From NCBI RefSeq assembly GCF_014191505.1, contig NZ_JACHWS010000001.1:248001-312000 (forward strand): 64,000 bases of DNA. The letters run 5' to 3'. Made by a program: the position numbers and the translations under genes. The stretch comes from Hoyosella altamirensis. Lineage in GTDB: Bacteria > Actinomycetota > Actinomycetes > Mycobacteriales > Mycobacteriaceae. Positions 37,251 through 46,576 of this stretch are shown here, in pieces. The first letter of the stretch is position 1. Each line of letters begins with the position of its first letter. A model generated the notes under the pieces. The model was not told where the DNA came from. It was given only the letters and a program-made list of their open reading frames with translations, and ran no database searches.

Positions 37251-38702
37251 TCAGAACAGGGAAGAAGGCCCGCCGGGCAGGCCTAGGCCTGGCTGATCGC
37301 TATCCCAGCTTTGCGGGACAAGCCCCCATTTTTCCAGTTCACGGATCACCAGGTTACGCAGCGTCTGAGCGTCACGGAACCGTAATGGGTTCACGCCGAG
37401 GACTGACAAGGTGTAGCGGTCGCCGTTGCGGAGCAGGCACAAATCGAGGCTGAACGGTGATTCGAGCGCCCCTATCGCGGTGATTCCCGGGTGCACGGCA
37501 CGCGCAGCCGCAGATTCAATGGTGTAAGGACCGAGTTGCGCCATTGTCTGCGGCAACTGCCCAATGTACGTCGCGACCGCATCTGCGGTACCAGTGGTGC
37601 GGACGAGACGTGTGGAGATCCGGTCGGGAACAATGTCCAAGATTTCCGTAGGCATGCCTGCGGGGCGCGCATCTTGCGGGAACCCCTCGTTTACGGCGGC
37701 TTGGAAAGCTTCCCGGCATTTGTCACGGATGAGGAAAAGCTCACCGTAGCGGGTGCCGCGCGGTCGCAAAGTAATAGGTGCCAGGGTGAGATCGTTCTTC
37801 CGGAGCGCGGTCTCCGGAACCTCAGTGACCTCGCTGAGGTCCACTGGGACGCCAACGGTGATCGATTCATTCGCGCCCCGAGCGCCGCTGCTGAAAAGCA
37901 GGTTTGCCGCTATACCGATCAGGAGGCTGTTCGGCGTGCCACCGGACTTCGCGGCGATGGCGTCCCATTCACTGGCTTCGATGTCGATCAGGGTGCCTGG
38001 TTCGCGCCACGACTGGTCCAGTTTCCCCGTCCGGGCAAGCGTCGCCGCGCGTTTGCGGCGGAGGACATCCACACGATTCTTACGTAGGTAGCGGACGATC
38101 TCATCACGGTTGGATCCCTGGATGAAGATCGTGTAGAAGGCGATAAACGAGCCGATCAGCACAGCCCAGTACTGCCGGAGCGCTTGCGCGAATTCGTGCC
38201 AGATGCTGTGGCGTTTGGTGCGCATCGGGCGCTGCGTGAGCGGCTGATTCCTCACTGCTTCGTTGACGGCTGAGATCATCCCCTGGGCATCGGTCAGTGC
38301 GTGGGTACAGACGAGTGACATGACCATGCCGCCGTCTTCGAGACGGGCCACGCCCAGTTCCCAGCCGATTCCGTGCTCCGGATTAAGCCGCACCTGAGCG
38401 CGTTCGTCCGCCCACGTGACGATGTCTTCGCGGGCAACGGGCTCGGGTGTGTAAAAGACGGGCGGGATGCTGGCGCCTCGCACCCAGTAGTGCCGTCCGC
38501 CGTGGATTCGAGGCCGAATGACTCTACGGTTCAGTGGCCCGACGGAAAGGCGGCGGTGGAGTTCGGTGAGAAGGTCGTCGTCGACAACTTCGTCGAGCAT
38601 CCACAGTCCCTGCATCGCGACCGGCACCCCGTGGCCGCGATGCATACGGACAAAGTAGGCGTCGACAATGCTGAGGTAGTCGACTGAATCTTGATCGCTC
38701 AT
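37251..38702 (-). CDS. Condensation/WS-DGAT-superfamily acyltransferase-like protein
   Basis: 483 residues of the CoA-dependent acyltransferase superfamily. The active-site motif reads HALTDAQ in [12 protein letters not shown], a variant of HHxxxDG in which His and Asp are kept. A mid-sequence hydrophobic segment ([14 protein letters not shown]) suggests membrane contact. Wax ester/diacylglycerol acyltransferases and Pap-type acyltransferases are the nearest families I recognise, with low precision. Its ATG overlaps the pgi stop (ATGA), so it is translationally coupled to pgi. Confidence 0.65.
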   Translation of the reverse strand: MSDQDSVDYLSIVDAYFVRMHRGHGVPVAMQGLWMLDEVVDDDLLTELHRRLSVGPLNRRVIRPRIHGGRHYWVRGASIPPVFYTPEPVAREDIVTWADERAQVRLNPEHGIGWELGVARLEDGGMVMSLVCTHALTDAQGMISAVNEAVRNQPLTQRPMRTKRHSIWHEFAQALRQYWAVLIGSFIAFYTIFIQGSNRDEIVRYLRKNRVDVLRRKRAATLARTGKLDQSWREPGTLIDIEASEWDAIAAKSGGTPNSLLIGIAANLLFSSGARGANESITVGVPVDLSEVTEVPETALRKNDLTLAPITLRPRGTRYGELFLIRDKCREAFQAAVNEGFPQDARPAGMPTEILDIVPDRISTRLVRTTGTADAVATYIGQLPQTMAQLGPYTIESAAARAVHPGITAIGALESPFSLDLCLLRNGDRYTLSVLGVNPLRFRDAQTLRNLVIRELEKWGLVPQSWDSDQPGLGLPGGPSSLF

Positions 38703-40345
38703 GCCCGCCCGCGCCACCGCCTGTACTGCTTGAGGAGTCCGTCGGTCGACGAATCCGCGGCGCCCGCGGCGGGATCCTCACCGGTGACAGCGGGCAGTAG
38801 CTGCTTCGCCTGGGTTTTGCCGAGCTCCACACCCCATTGGTCGAATGGATTGATACCCCAGACGGTGCCCTGTACGAGGACCTGGTGTTCGTAGAGTGCA
38901 ATGAGCTGCCCGACAGACGAGGGTGTCAGGTTGCGGGCAAGGATGGTTGTGCTGGGCCGGTTCCCTGGCATGACCTTGTGCGGCACAAGATGGGAGGGGG
39001 TTCCCTCGGCAGCGATTTCATTGGCATTCTTGCCGAATGCGAGGACCTGCGTCTGCGCGAAGAAGTTGGACATCAGCAGGTCATGCATGCCGGTGCCGTC
39101 ACCGCTGTCAATGTCATCATTGGGCTCCGCAAACCCGATGAAGTCGCACGGAATCAGCCGGGTGCCCTGATGCAGCAATTGATAGAAGGCGTGCTGGCCG
39201 TTCGTCCCGGGTTCGCCCCAGAAGATTTCACCGGTCTGTGTGGTCACCGGTTCGCCATCGAGCCGGACCGACTTTCCGTTCGATTCCATCGTCAGTTGCT
39301 GCAGATATGCAGGGAAACGAGCGAGATCGTTCGAGTAGGGAAGCACCGCACGGGACTCAGCGCCGAAGAAGTTGGTGTAGAGGACACCGAGCATGCCGAG
39401 CAAGACGGGGGCGTTTCGCTCAAGGGGAGCTTGCCGGAAATGGTCGTCGACAATGCGGAACCCAGCGAGGAACTCGGCGAACTGTTCTTTGCCGATTGTC
39501 AGCATCACACTGAGGCCGATCGCGGAGTCAACGGAGTACCGGCCGCCCACCCAGTCCCAGAAGCCGAACATGTTGTCCGTGTTGATGCCGAACTCAGCTA
39601 CTCGTTCGGCGTTCGTGGACACCGCGACGAAATGTTTCGCAACAGCGGATTCGTCGGTTCCGAGTTTGTTGAGCAGCCAGGTGCGTGCGGCGCGCGCATT
39701 GCTGAGCGTCTCGAGCGTGGTGAACGTTTTGGACGCGACTATGAACAGAGTCGACGCGGCATCGAGTCCATCGAGAGTGGCGATCAGGTCCGCGGGGTCG
39801 ACATTCGATACGAAATGGGCGGTGATGCCCGCATCGGCGTACGAGCGGAGCGCACCGCACACCATCGCGGGGCCAAGATCGGAGCCACCGATACCGATGT
39901 TCACTACCGTTGTGATGCGCTCACCAGTCGCGCCGCGGAACTCCCCGCTGCGCACAGCATCCGTAAAGGTGCCCATTTGATCCAGCGTGCCGTGTACGTC
40001 CCGAATGATGTTCTGGCCGTCCACAGACAACGCTGAGGTCCTCGACGCACGCAACGCGGTGTGGAGGACGGCCCGGTCCTCAGTGGAGTTGATGTGCGCA
40101 CCGCGCATCATCGCGTCGCGCTGCTCCGGCACTCCAGCGGCACGGGCAAGATCTGCTAGCAGTGAGATCGTCGTGGGTACGACGAGATGCTTGCTGAAGT
40201 CAATGTAAAGATCTCCGGCGTGCATCGTCAGGGCGGACCCGCGGCTAGGGTCGGCGTCAAACAGTGCCCGGAGATTTGTTTCTTGAAGAGTTTTTACATG
40301 AGTAGCCAAAGCCTGCCATTCGGCAGACGCTGAAATATTGTTCAC
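38699..40345 (-). CDS. pgi: Glucose-6-phosphate isomerase
   Basis: About 548 residues interconverting glucose 6-phosphate and fructose 6-phosphate. Characteristic segments are [37 protein letters not shown] and QWGVELGK near the C-terminus. The GTG at 40345 is chosen because it follows GGGAG at 7 bp; a TTG at 40375 would extend it by 10 residues. Downstream the acyltransferase-like gene overlaps by 4 bp. In M. tuberculosis pgi is also close to the chorismate mutase and uvrD1 genes. Confidence 0.96.
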   Translation of the reverse strand: MNNISASAEWQALATHVKTLQETNLRALFDADPSRGSALTMHAGDLYIDFSKHLVVPTTISLLADLARAAGVPEQRDAMMRGAHINSTEDRAVLHTALRASRTSALSVDGQNIIRDVHGTLDQMGTFTDAVRSGEFRGATGERITTVVNIGIGGSDLGPAMVCGALRSYADAGITAHFVSNVDPADLIATLDGLDAASTLFIVASKTFTTLETLSNARAARTWLLNKLGTDESAVAKHFVAVSTNAERVAEFGINTDNMFGFWDWVGGRYSVDSAIGLSVMLTIGKEQFAEFLAGFRIVDDHFRQAPLERNAPVLLGMLGVLYTNFFGAESRAVLPYSNDLARFPAYLQQLTMESNGKSVRLDGEPVTTQTGEIFWGEPGTNGQHAFYQLLHQGTRLIPCDFIGFAEPNDDIDSGDGTGMHDLLMSNFFAQTQVLAFGKNANEIAAEGTPSHLVPHKVMPGNRPSTTILARNLTPSSVGQLIALYEHQVLVQGTVWGINPFDQWGVELGKTQAKQLLPAVTGEDPAAGAADSSTDGLLKQYRRWRGRA

Positions 40346-40397
40346 TATTTGCTCCCGCTTGTGGCGTTCGTTCAAACCAACAGCTATCGAGACTAGC

Positions 40398-40412
40398 CGG
40401 TGTGAAACACCG
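40398..40412. promoter_or_regulatory. Inverted repeat between pgi and SSADH gene
   Basis: CGGTGT-GAA-ACACCG, a perfect 6-bp dyad in the 191-bp divergent region. It may be an operator for one or both genes; no regulator gene is adjacent. Confidence 0.3.
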
Positions 40413-40536
40413 ATGAGAGGCGAAGGACCAGACCTCTGCCTGAGCGGTCGGACGCTCGAGCACGAGCGGTTCGCGCACGCGGCGAAATGTTTCCGTGTAG
40501 AGGTTTCGTCGCGCCGAGTGTGGAAAGGTTATGAGA

Positions 40537-42024
40537 ATGCCAGCGCAACAAGACGAATCACGCGAGGAACGAACAGAGCGCCTGCTCAGGGAGTTGCCGA
40601 AGCAGCTTTGGGTTGGTGGACAGCAGCGACCGGCCGAGACGGGCAAGACCTTTCCGGTGCGAAACCCAGCAACTGGCGACGTCATTGTCGAAGTCTCAGA
40701 TGCTGGACCTGAGGACGGTGCGCGCGCACTCGACGAGGCGGTTCGCGTCCAGGAGAAGTGGGCGCACACCCCGCCGCGGGAGCGGGCCGAGATCCTTCGA
40801 GCCGCATTCGATGCAATTTCGAGCCGCAAAGCTGATATGGCGCACCTAATGACGCTCGAAATGGGTAAGGCACTGCCAGAAAGTGACGCGGAAGTCGCGT
40901 ACGGCGGGGAATTCTTCCGATGGTTCAGTGAAGAAGCAGCGCGGATCGGCGGCCGCTTCACGCCGTCGCCCGCTGGGACTGGCCGCATCCTGACCATCCG
41001 GCGGCCCGTGGGGCCGTGTCTCGCGATCACCCCCTGGAACTTTCCCCTGGCGATGGGGACACGAAAGATCGGTCCAGCGCTCGCAGCGGGATGCACGATG
41101 ATCGTGAAGCCCGCGGGCGAAACGCCACTGACGATGCTGCTGCTCGGCCAGATTCTGGCGGATGCGGGGCTCCCGGAGGGGGTCTTGTCGATCCTCCCGA
41201 CCTCCCGGTCTGCCGATCTCGTGACGCCGCTGCTGGAAGATCCTAGGCTGCGGAAGCTAACGTTCACCGGCTCCACGGCGGTGGGCCGCACTCTGGTGAA
41301 GCAAGCTGCGCCGAACCTGCTGCGGATGTCGATGGAGCTCGGCGGGAACGCGCCGTTCGTCGTCTTCGACGATGCAGACGTTGATGCTGCCGTGGACGGC
41401 GCGATGCTCGCGAAACTCCGGAACGGAGGTGAAGCGTGCACCGCTGCAAATCGCTTCCATGTGGCGGACTCGGTGCGCGACGAATTCACCGAGAAACTCG
41501 TCGCGCGAATGTCAGACGTCACTATGGGGGCGGGAACTGAGCCCGGAGTGCAGTTGGGCCCACTGGTCAATTCGGATCAGCTCACCACCGTGCAGGGCCT
41601 CGTTCAGGATGCGATCGCGAAGGGAGCCAGGCTGCTTCTGGGCGGCGTCGCACCGGATGGGCCGGGATACTTCTATCCAGCGACTGTCTTGACTGACGTT
41701 CCCGCTGAGGCGCGCATCCTCAAAGAGGAGGTGTTCGGCCCAGTTGTCGCCATCACTGGATTCACTGATGAAGACGAGGGAATCAGGCTTGCTAACAATA
41801 CCGAGTATGGGCTCGCTGCCTACGTCTATACACGCGACCTAGATCGGGCACTTCGCGTCGCGGAATCTGTCGAAACCGGCATGATCGGCATTAACCGCGG
41901 TGTGATTTCTGACGTCGCGGCTCCATTTGGGGGAGTCAAGGCATCTGGTTTCGGTCGCGAAGGCGGCGTGGAGGGCATCGACGAGTACGTCGAGACTCGC
42001 TACGTGGCGCTCCCAGTCCCGTGA
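40537..42024 (+). CDS. gabD: NAD(P)-dependent succinate-semialdehyde dehydrogenase (second copy)
   Basis: 495 residues, closely related to the enzyme at 18780: ITPWNFPLAMG, FTGSTAVGR, MELGGNAPFVVFDDAD and catalytic Cys in GGEACTAANR. The ATG at 40537 gives better spacing from GGAAAGG than the ATG at 40531. It is divergent from pgi and lacks the GntR palindrome, so it is probably the housekeeping SSADH while the copy at 18780 serves the inducible pathway. That division is inference. Confidence 0.92.
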   Translation: MPAQQDESREERTERLLRELPKQLWVGGQQRPAETGKTFPVRNPATGDVIVEVSDAGPEDGARALDEAVRVQEKWAHTPPRERAEILRAAFDAISSRKADMAHLMTLEMGKALPESDAEVAYGGEFFRWFSEEAARIGGRFTPSPAGTGRILTIRRPVGPCLAITPWNFPLAMGTRKIGPALAAGCTMIVKPAGETPLTMLLLGQILADAGLPEGVLSILPTSRSADLVTPLLEDPRLRKLTFTGSTAVGRTLVKQAAPNLLRMSMELGGNAPFVVFDDADVDAAVDGAMLAKLRNGGEACTAANRFHVADSVRDEFTEKLVARMSDVTMGAGTEPGVQLGPLVNSDQLTTVQGLVQDAIAKGARLLLGGVAPDGPGYFYPATVLTDVPAEARILKEEVFGPVVAITGFTDEDEGIRLANNTEYGLAAYVYTRDLDRALRVAESVETGMIGINRGVISDVAAPFGGVKASGFGREGGVEGIDEYVETRYVALPVP

Positions 42025-42031
42025 TCAGCGG

Positions 42032-42337
42032 TCAGTCATGCCCGAGGCGGCCACGGCCAAGGCGAAGCAGCAGAATCGCCAGGTTGTGGCCTTCGGGACC
42101 AAGCGCACTGAAGCGCTCGATGACTTTCATCTCCCGGTTGTGCACGAGCCTGGTGCCGCCGGACGCCATTCGCAACTGACCGATGGTGCGGGACACCTCC
42201 GTACGGCGCTGGACCGCAGCGAGGATTTCCGCATCGAGCCGATCGATCTCCTGGCGGAGCTCATCGATGTCCGGAGCGGACGCGGTCTTGTCGTCGTCAT
42301 CGGATGTGGACCCGTTGTCAGCAGCGTGGGTACTCAT
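42032..42337 (-). CDS. Chorismate mutase, AroQ-delta type (Rv0948c-like)
   Basis: 101 residues that convert chorismate to prephenate for Phe and Tyr synthesis. The helical AroQ core is clear (IDELRQEIDRLDAEILAAVQ, RTEVSRTIG, MASGGTRLVHNREMKVIERF) and the C-terminus LGRGRLGHD matches the mycobacterial enzyme, which depends on complex formation with DAHP synthase for full activity. ATG 42337 follows CAGGAGA. A disordered acidic N-terminal tail precedes the core. It is convergent with the SSADH gene. Confidence 0.93.
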   Translation of the reverse strand: MSTHAADNGSTSDDDDKTASAPDIDELRQEIDRLDAEILAAVQRRTEVSRTIGQLRMASGGTRLVHNREMKVIERFSALGPEGHNLAILLLRLGRGRLGHD

Positions 42338-42673
42338 TGTGTTTGTCTCCTGTGCAGGGGAAGGCGGCGGTGTGCGTGGCGACTGCCGGGAAGCGCGGCC
42401 TGGCTTCCGGCTAACAGCGCCGTGTTCCTTGTACACGAAAAATTTCCGCGATCCGGGATCGGACCGCGCTACGTAAGGCCGTGCTCATCCCGCCGCCGGA
42501 CCCGGCCGATCCCTGCCCGGAAACTGCCGATACACCCGGAGCGGTGGCCGGGGCGAGCAGTCTCTGCGGGCTTTGAACATGCATTGATTGTGCCATGACC
42601 GTAAGTCTGCGCAATCTCCCAGGCAGCGTCTGCCAAGACCGGAGGCTAGCGGCAACTGTCAGACTGGGCGCCT
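42338..42673. other. 336-bp intergenic region with divergent promoters
   Basis: Between chorismate mutase and uvrD. Apart from the damage-type promoter at 42657-42678 I see only a GC-rich stretch of short inverted repeats and no open frame with coding character. Confidence 0.5.
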
Positions 42674-42678
42674 ATGCT
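42657..42678 (+). promoter_or_regulatory. RecA-NDp/PafBC-type DNA-damage promoter of uvrD
   Basis: TGTCAG (42657-42662), then exactly 10 bp, then TATGCT (42673-42678). This matches the mycobacterial RecA-NDp pattern as I remember it (TTGTCRGTG, N8, TANNNT), used by the PafBC activator for SOS-independent damage genes. No SOS box (TCGAAC-N4-GTTCGA) is visible. The ATG usually predicted as the start of uvrD lies inside the -10 element. Confidence 0.5.
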
Positions 42679-45127
42679 TGTGGGGCACAGTCCATGGTCG
42701 TGGAAGAGGGACGTTCTGATTACTGCAGGTTCTATTGATCATGACCGGAGGTCTGCGGTTGAGGGTGCGGCAGCCCTGCTGGACGGGCTCAATCGGCACC
42801 AGCGTGAGGCTGTCTTACACGAGGGCTCACCGCTCCTGATTGTCGCCGGAGCGGGCTCCGGAAAGACGGCGGTTCTGACGCGGCGGATTGCGTACTTGCT
42901 GGCCGAGCGCCAGGCACGCCCCTCCGAGATTCTCGCGATCACGTTCACCAACAAGGCCGCGGCTGAAATGCGGGAGCGCGTATCGCAACTCGTCGGGCCC
43001 CGCGCGGGTTCGATGTGGGTGGCAACGTTCCACTCGACATGTGTGCGTATCTTGCGCGCGCAAGCTGGCCTCGTTGAGGGGCTCAACTCGAACTTCTCGA
43101 TCTACGACGCGGACGACTCGCGGCGACTGCTCGCGATGATCGCTAAAGATCTGGAGATTGACGTCCGGCGCTACACACCGCGGATGCTGGCGACGCAGAT
43201 CTCTAATCTCAAGAACGAGCTGATTGGCCCGGCGCAGGCAGCACGGGACGCCGACTCCGATCCGGCTGAGGTCAGTCGCACTGTTGCGCGGGTATACGGC
43301 GTCTACCAGCGTCGTCTGCGTGAAGCCAATGCACTCGACTTCGACGACTTGATCAGCGAGACTGTGCGGATCTTGCAGGACTTTCATGAGGTCGCCGCTT
43401 ACTATCATCGGCGTTTCCGTCATGTTCTTGTCGATGAGTATCAGGACACAAACCACGCTCAGTACGTGCTGGTGCGGGAACTCACCGGTGCGGGCGTTAA
43501 CGAAACGGAAGGCGTGCCAACCGCGGAGCTGTGCGTTGTGGGTGACGCCGACCAGTCGATCTACGCGTTTCGCGGGGCGACGATCCGCAACATTGTTGAG
43601 TTCGAACGGGATTTCCCGAACGCCCGAACTATCCTGCTGGAACAGAACTACCGGTCGACGCAGACGATCCTTTCGGCCGCGAACGCGGTGATCTCCAAAA
43701 ACTCCGGCCGCAGGCCCAAGCGACTGTGGACGGATAGTGGAGATGGTGAGCCGATAACGGGTTATGTCGCTGACAACGAGCATGACGAAGCAACGTTCGT
43801 CGCGTCCGAGATTGACCGGCTCACGGGTTCGGGCAGCATCGGCAGCGGTGTGGCTGGGGACATCAAATACAGCGATATCGCCGTCTTCTATCGTACGAAC
43901 AACAGTTCGCGGGCATATGAAGAAGTGTTCATCCGCCATGGGCTTCCGTACAAAGTGGTGGGCAGCGTGCGCTTCTACGAGCGCAAGGAAGTGCGAGATA
44001 TCGTCGCTTACCTCCGTGTACTCGCCAACCCAGACGACACCGTCAGCCTGCGCCGTATTCTGAACACACCTCGGCGGGGGATCGGTGACCGCGCCGAGGC
44101 CTGCGTGGCGGTGCACGCGGAACAGCGCGAAATCAGTTTCGCGGAAGCTCTCCGTGATGCCGCAGAGGGAACAGTGTCTCTTCTGGGCACCAGGGCGCAG
44201 CGCTGCATCGCCTCTTTTGTCGAATTGCTTGACACGCTGCGGCAGCCGCTCACTGCGCGCGAACCCGCTGATCTCGATGTCGGGAAGCTCATCGACGGAA
44301 TCCTGTCCATGACGGGCTATCGAAAGGAACTCGAGGCCAGTAACGATCCCCAGGACGGCTCCCGGCTCGACAACCTGAACGAACTCGTCAGCGTCGGCCA
44401 CGAGTTCAGCGCCGAGGCGGCACAGTTGATCGCTGATGGTTATGAACCGGCCGAGGGCGACCCTGTGCCAGGCTCACTAGAGGCGTTCCTCGAGCGTGTG
44501 GCGCTCGTCGCGGATTCGGATCAGGTCCCGGACTCTGATGCTGGTGTCGTCACCCTCATGACGCTGCATACCGCGAAGGGCCTCGAGTTCCCGGTCGTTT
44601 TCGTTACGGGGTGGGAAGACGGTCAGTTCCCGCATATGCGTGCGCTGGGAGATCCTGATGAACTTTCTGAAGAACGGCGTCTCGCATATGTGGGTATCAC
44701 GCGTGCGCGTCGGCGCCTCTACCTCACTCGTGCGGTTACCCGGGCAGCGTGGGGACAGCCCGTGTCGAACCCGGAGTCGCGTTTCCTGCAGGAAATACCA
44801 GACGAGCTTCTGGAGTGGAAGCGGACAGACCCGGGACCATCACGATCATTCGGCAGCGGCCGTGCGATCGGTTCACGATGGAATGCGCCCAGTGGGGGAT
44901 ATGACTCGCCGTTCGGGAATGGCAACCGTGGTCCGAGTGCGGGACGTGGCCGCGGCGCACCCCTGGTTCTGAAAGCGGGGGATCGCGTGAGCCACGACAA
45001 GTACGGCCTGGGGACTGTGGTTGCGACCGAAGGCAGCGGCAACCTCGCTCGCGCGACGATCGACTTCGGCGCCACCGGCAAGGTTTCTCTGCTCCTTATC
45101 GGCGGCGTGCCGATGGTAAAGCTCTAA
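42674..45127 (+). CDS. uvrD: UvrD/PcrA-type DNA helicase (UvrD1)
   Basis: Up to 817 residues of an SF1A 3'-5' helicase for repair: motif I GAGSGKTAVLTRR, motif II VDEYQDTN, motif III GDADQSIYAFRGA, motif IV QNYRS, motifs V and VI TLHTAKGLEF and VGITRARRRLYL. A linker rich in Gly and Pro leads to a C-terminal Tudor-like domain (AGDRVSHDKYGLGTVV) that in related proteins contacts RNA polymerase. In M. tuberculosis UvrD1 (771 residues) homology begins near LLDGLN. The start is uncertain: the ATG at 42674 overlaps a likely -10, and no ATG, GTG or TTG follows before the core. Confidence 0.93.
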   Translation: MLVGHSPWSWKRDVLITAGSIDHDRRSAVEGAAALLDGLNRHQREAVLHEGSPLLIVAGAGSGKTAVLTRRIAYLLAERQARPSEILAITFTNKAAAEMRERVSQLVGPRAGSMWVATFHSTCVRILRAQAGLVEGLNSNFSIYDADDSRRLLAMIAKDLEIDVRRYTPRMLATQISNLKNELIGPAQAARDADSDPAEVSRTVARVYGVYQRRLREANALDFDDLISETVRILQDFHEVAAYYHRRFRHVLVDEYQDTNHAQYVLVRELTGAGVNETEGVPTAELCVVGDADQSIYAFRGATIRNIVEFERDFPNARTILLEQNYRSTQTILSAANAVISKNSGRRPKRLWTDSGDGEPITGYVADNEHDEATFVASEIDRLTGSGSIGSGVAGDIKYSDIAVFYRTNNSSRAYEEVFIRHGLPYKVVGSVRFYERKEVRDIVAYLRVLANPDDTVSLRRILNTPRRGIGDRAEACVAVHAEQREISFAEALRDAAEGTVSLLGTRAQRCIASFVELLDTLRQPLTAREPADLDVGKLIDGILSMTGYRKELEASNDPQDGSRLDNLNELVSVGHEFSAEAAQLIADGYEPAEGDPVPGSLEAFLERVALVADSDQVPDSDAGVVTLMTLHTAKGLEFPVVFVTGWEDGQFPHMRALGDPDELSEERRLAYVGITRARRRLYLTRAVTRAAWGQPVSNPESRFLQEIPDELLEWKRTDPGPSRSFGSGRAIGSRWNAPSGGYDSPFGNGNRGPSAGRGRGAPLVLKAGDRVSHDKYGLGTVVATEGSGNLARATIDFGATGKVSLLLIGGVPMVKL

Positions 45128-45135
45128 AACAGGAA

Positions 45136-45165
45136 AGAGGGCTGCGGGATAACCCGCAGCCCTCT
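45136..45165. terminator. Bidirectional terminator between uvrD and M23 peptidase
   Basis: A perfect 13-bp stem (45136-45148 with 45153-45165) and a 4-nt loop. An A-rich run precedes it and TTA follows, so it can serve both convergent genes. Confidence 0.85.
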
Positions 45166-45186
45166 TAGCTGTCGCGATGTGGTGCG

Positions 45187-45927
45187 CTATCCGCGTCCAC
45201 CAAATACGTCGATTCCCAGGTCGGCCAGCCACCCGATCGGGTCGATCTTGTTGTCGCCACCAATCCACACTTCGAAGTGGACGTGCGGGCCGGTGGAGAA
45301 GCCGCGGTTGCCGACAGTGGCGATCTGCTGACCGGCGTGCACACGATCACCCACCTGGGCGATGTTGGTGTCGTTGTGGCCGTAGACGGTAACCGTTCCG
45401 TCGTCGTGACGGATCCTGACCCAGAGACCAAAACCTGCAGCAGGTCCGGAGTCGATGACTTCGCCGTCTGCGACCGCGACGATCGGTGTGCCGATTGGTG
45501 CAGCGATATCGATACCACCGTGCAGGGTGCCCCAGCGCTGACCGAATGTCGAGGTCAGGACACCGACGACGGGGAGTGCCGCGACCGGGCGGCGCATCTC
45601 CGCTTCGCGGGCGGCGCGCTCATCGCTGAAGCGCTTCGAGGTAGCGAGCTGCTGAGCGTAGGAAGAGGGGTCGAGCGCCCGAGTGACGTTCAGGACCTGG
45701 ACGGTCCCTGCGGGGCTGTTCGAGTCGGACGTGGCCGCGAAAGCAGGACTGTCGAGGCTCGCGTTTGCGCTTGCAAACGAAATGTTGCTGTCGGCGTGTG
45801 CCGCCGAGTCAGCCATCAGGACAGCCTGGCCGCCCGCGAAAGAAGCGCCGATGGTGACGACGGCAAGCGCGATCCGGCCCTTCGGGGCACGTTTCTGGGC
45901 ATGTTTGTTCGGTGTGGTGCGCAGCAT
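45187..45927 (-). CDS. Secreted M23 family peptidase (LytM-type, Rv0950c-like)
   Basis: 246 residues: an N-terminal signal or anchor (ALAVVTIGASFAGGQAVLMA), a helical segment, then an M23 zinc-metallopeptidase domain with HGGIDIAAP (first His and Asp ligands), YGHNDTN and GPHVHFEV (HxH). It cleaves peptide cross-links of peptidoglycan or acts as a non-catalytic activator; here all zinc ligands are present. The position between uvrD and sucC is the same as in M. tuberculosis. Confidence 0.9.
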   Translation of the reverse strand: MLRTTPNKHAQKRAPKGRIALAVVTIGASFAGGQAVLMADSAAHADSNISFASANASLDSPAFAATSDSNSPAGTVQVLNVTRALDPSSYAQQLATSKRFSDERAAREAEMRRPVAALPVVGVLTSTFGQRWGTLHGGIDIAAPIGTPIVAVADGEVIDSGPAAGFGLWVRIRHDDGTVTVYGHNDTNIAQVGDRVHAGQQIATVGNRGFSTGPHVHFEVWIGGDNKIDPIGWLADLGIDVFGGRG

Positions 45928-46576
45928 GGATTCCAGAAAGGGGTGCGAAACCCTCGGGTCGATTCTGCCGCGACGCCGCTACGCGCCGCAGTGTCATCCA
46001 GGTTGATGACTCCGGACGGGCGCAATCCAGCGCACCGCTCCGGTCGCACGATCCGCGGGACGGCTAGGACCGGTAAAGATTGTCGGGTGGTCCAGGCCGT
46101 AACGTGGTCGTGATATTCACTGGGTTGAAAGGTAACGAAACGGTTGCGACGCCTGCAAGCAATCGGTGTCCGATTGAGGGAAGTGAGAGCGTACTCACAA
46201 TCCGACCTGGGGAAACAGAGATTCGCTTGTGTGCACGGTTACTACGCTTGCTTGCACGATCTCACTATATGGGATACAAGTTGGGTCTTCGGCGCCCTCT
46301 TGTGTAACGGGGTCTGCCCGCTTCGTCGGTCGAATTCTGGTGAATAACGTGCAAAGTGCGCAAACGGCTGCGCTCAGCCGCATGCGCATCAGATGAGCCG
46401 TAATTGTGCCCTTCCGCGTACAAGGTGCAGCCACCGCGATAGGTTAGACGTGACCAAACAGTGACATAGCGCACGTCCTGGCGGACCCCCTGTGGTGAGC
46501 TGGGTCGCCTCGACTAAGGTCCGACTTGGCTCACCCCAACCTGGGTGGGCGGCACAGTAGATGAGACGGTGAGCAC
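45928..46576. other. 649-bp intergenic region between M23 peptidase and sucC
   Basis: It must hold the divergent promoters of both genes. Two GTAACG hexamers lie at 46099-46104 and 46132-46137, upstream of the peptidase gene. A frame near 46144-46270 reads like a weak helix-turn-helix relic. A small hairpin (CGGCTG/CAGCCG) lies near 46363-46380. No convincing intact gene or known riboswitch is visible. Confidence 0.5.

Noticed and set aside
42827-44401. Minus-strand open frame of 524 codons within uvrD
   Set aside because: It lies wholly opposite the conserved helicase motifs and reads as low-complexity shadow sequence.
45928-46080. Possible c-di-AMP (ydaO-type) riboswitch upstream of the M23 peptidase gene
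   Set aside because: Such riboswitches precede many actinobacterial wall-hydrolase genes, but the conserved core segments, such as the CAGCUAACCUCG-like block, are not present on the minus strand here.
45277-46113. Plus-strand open frame of 278 codons opposite the M23 peptidase
   Set aside because: It mirrors the peptidase gene and its upstream region; no family resemblance and no ribosome site.
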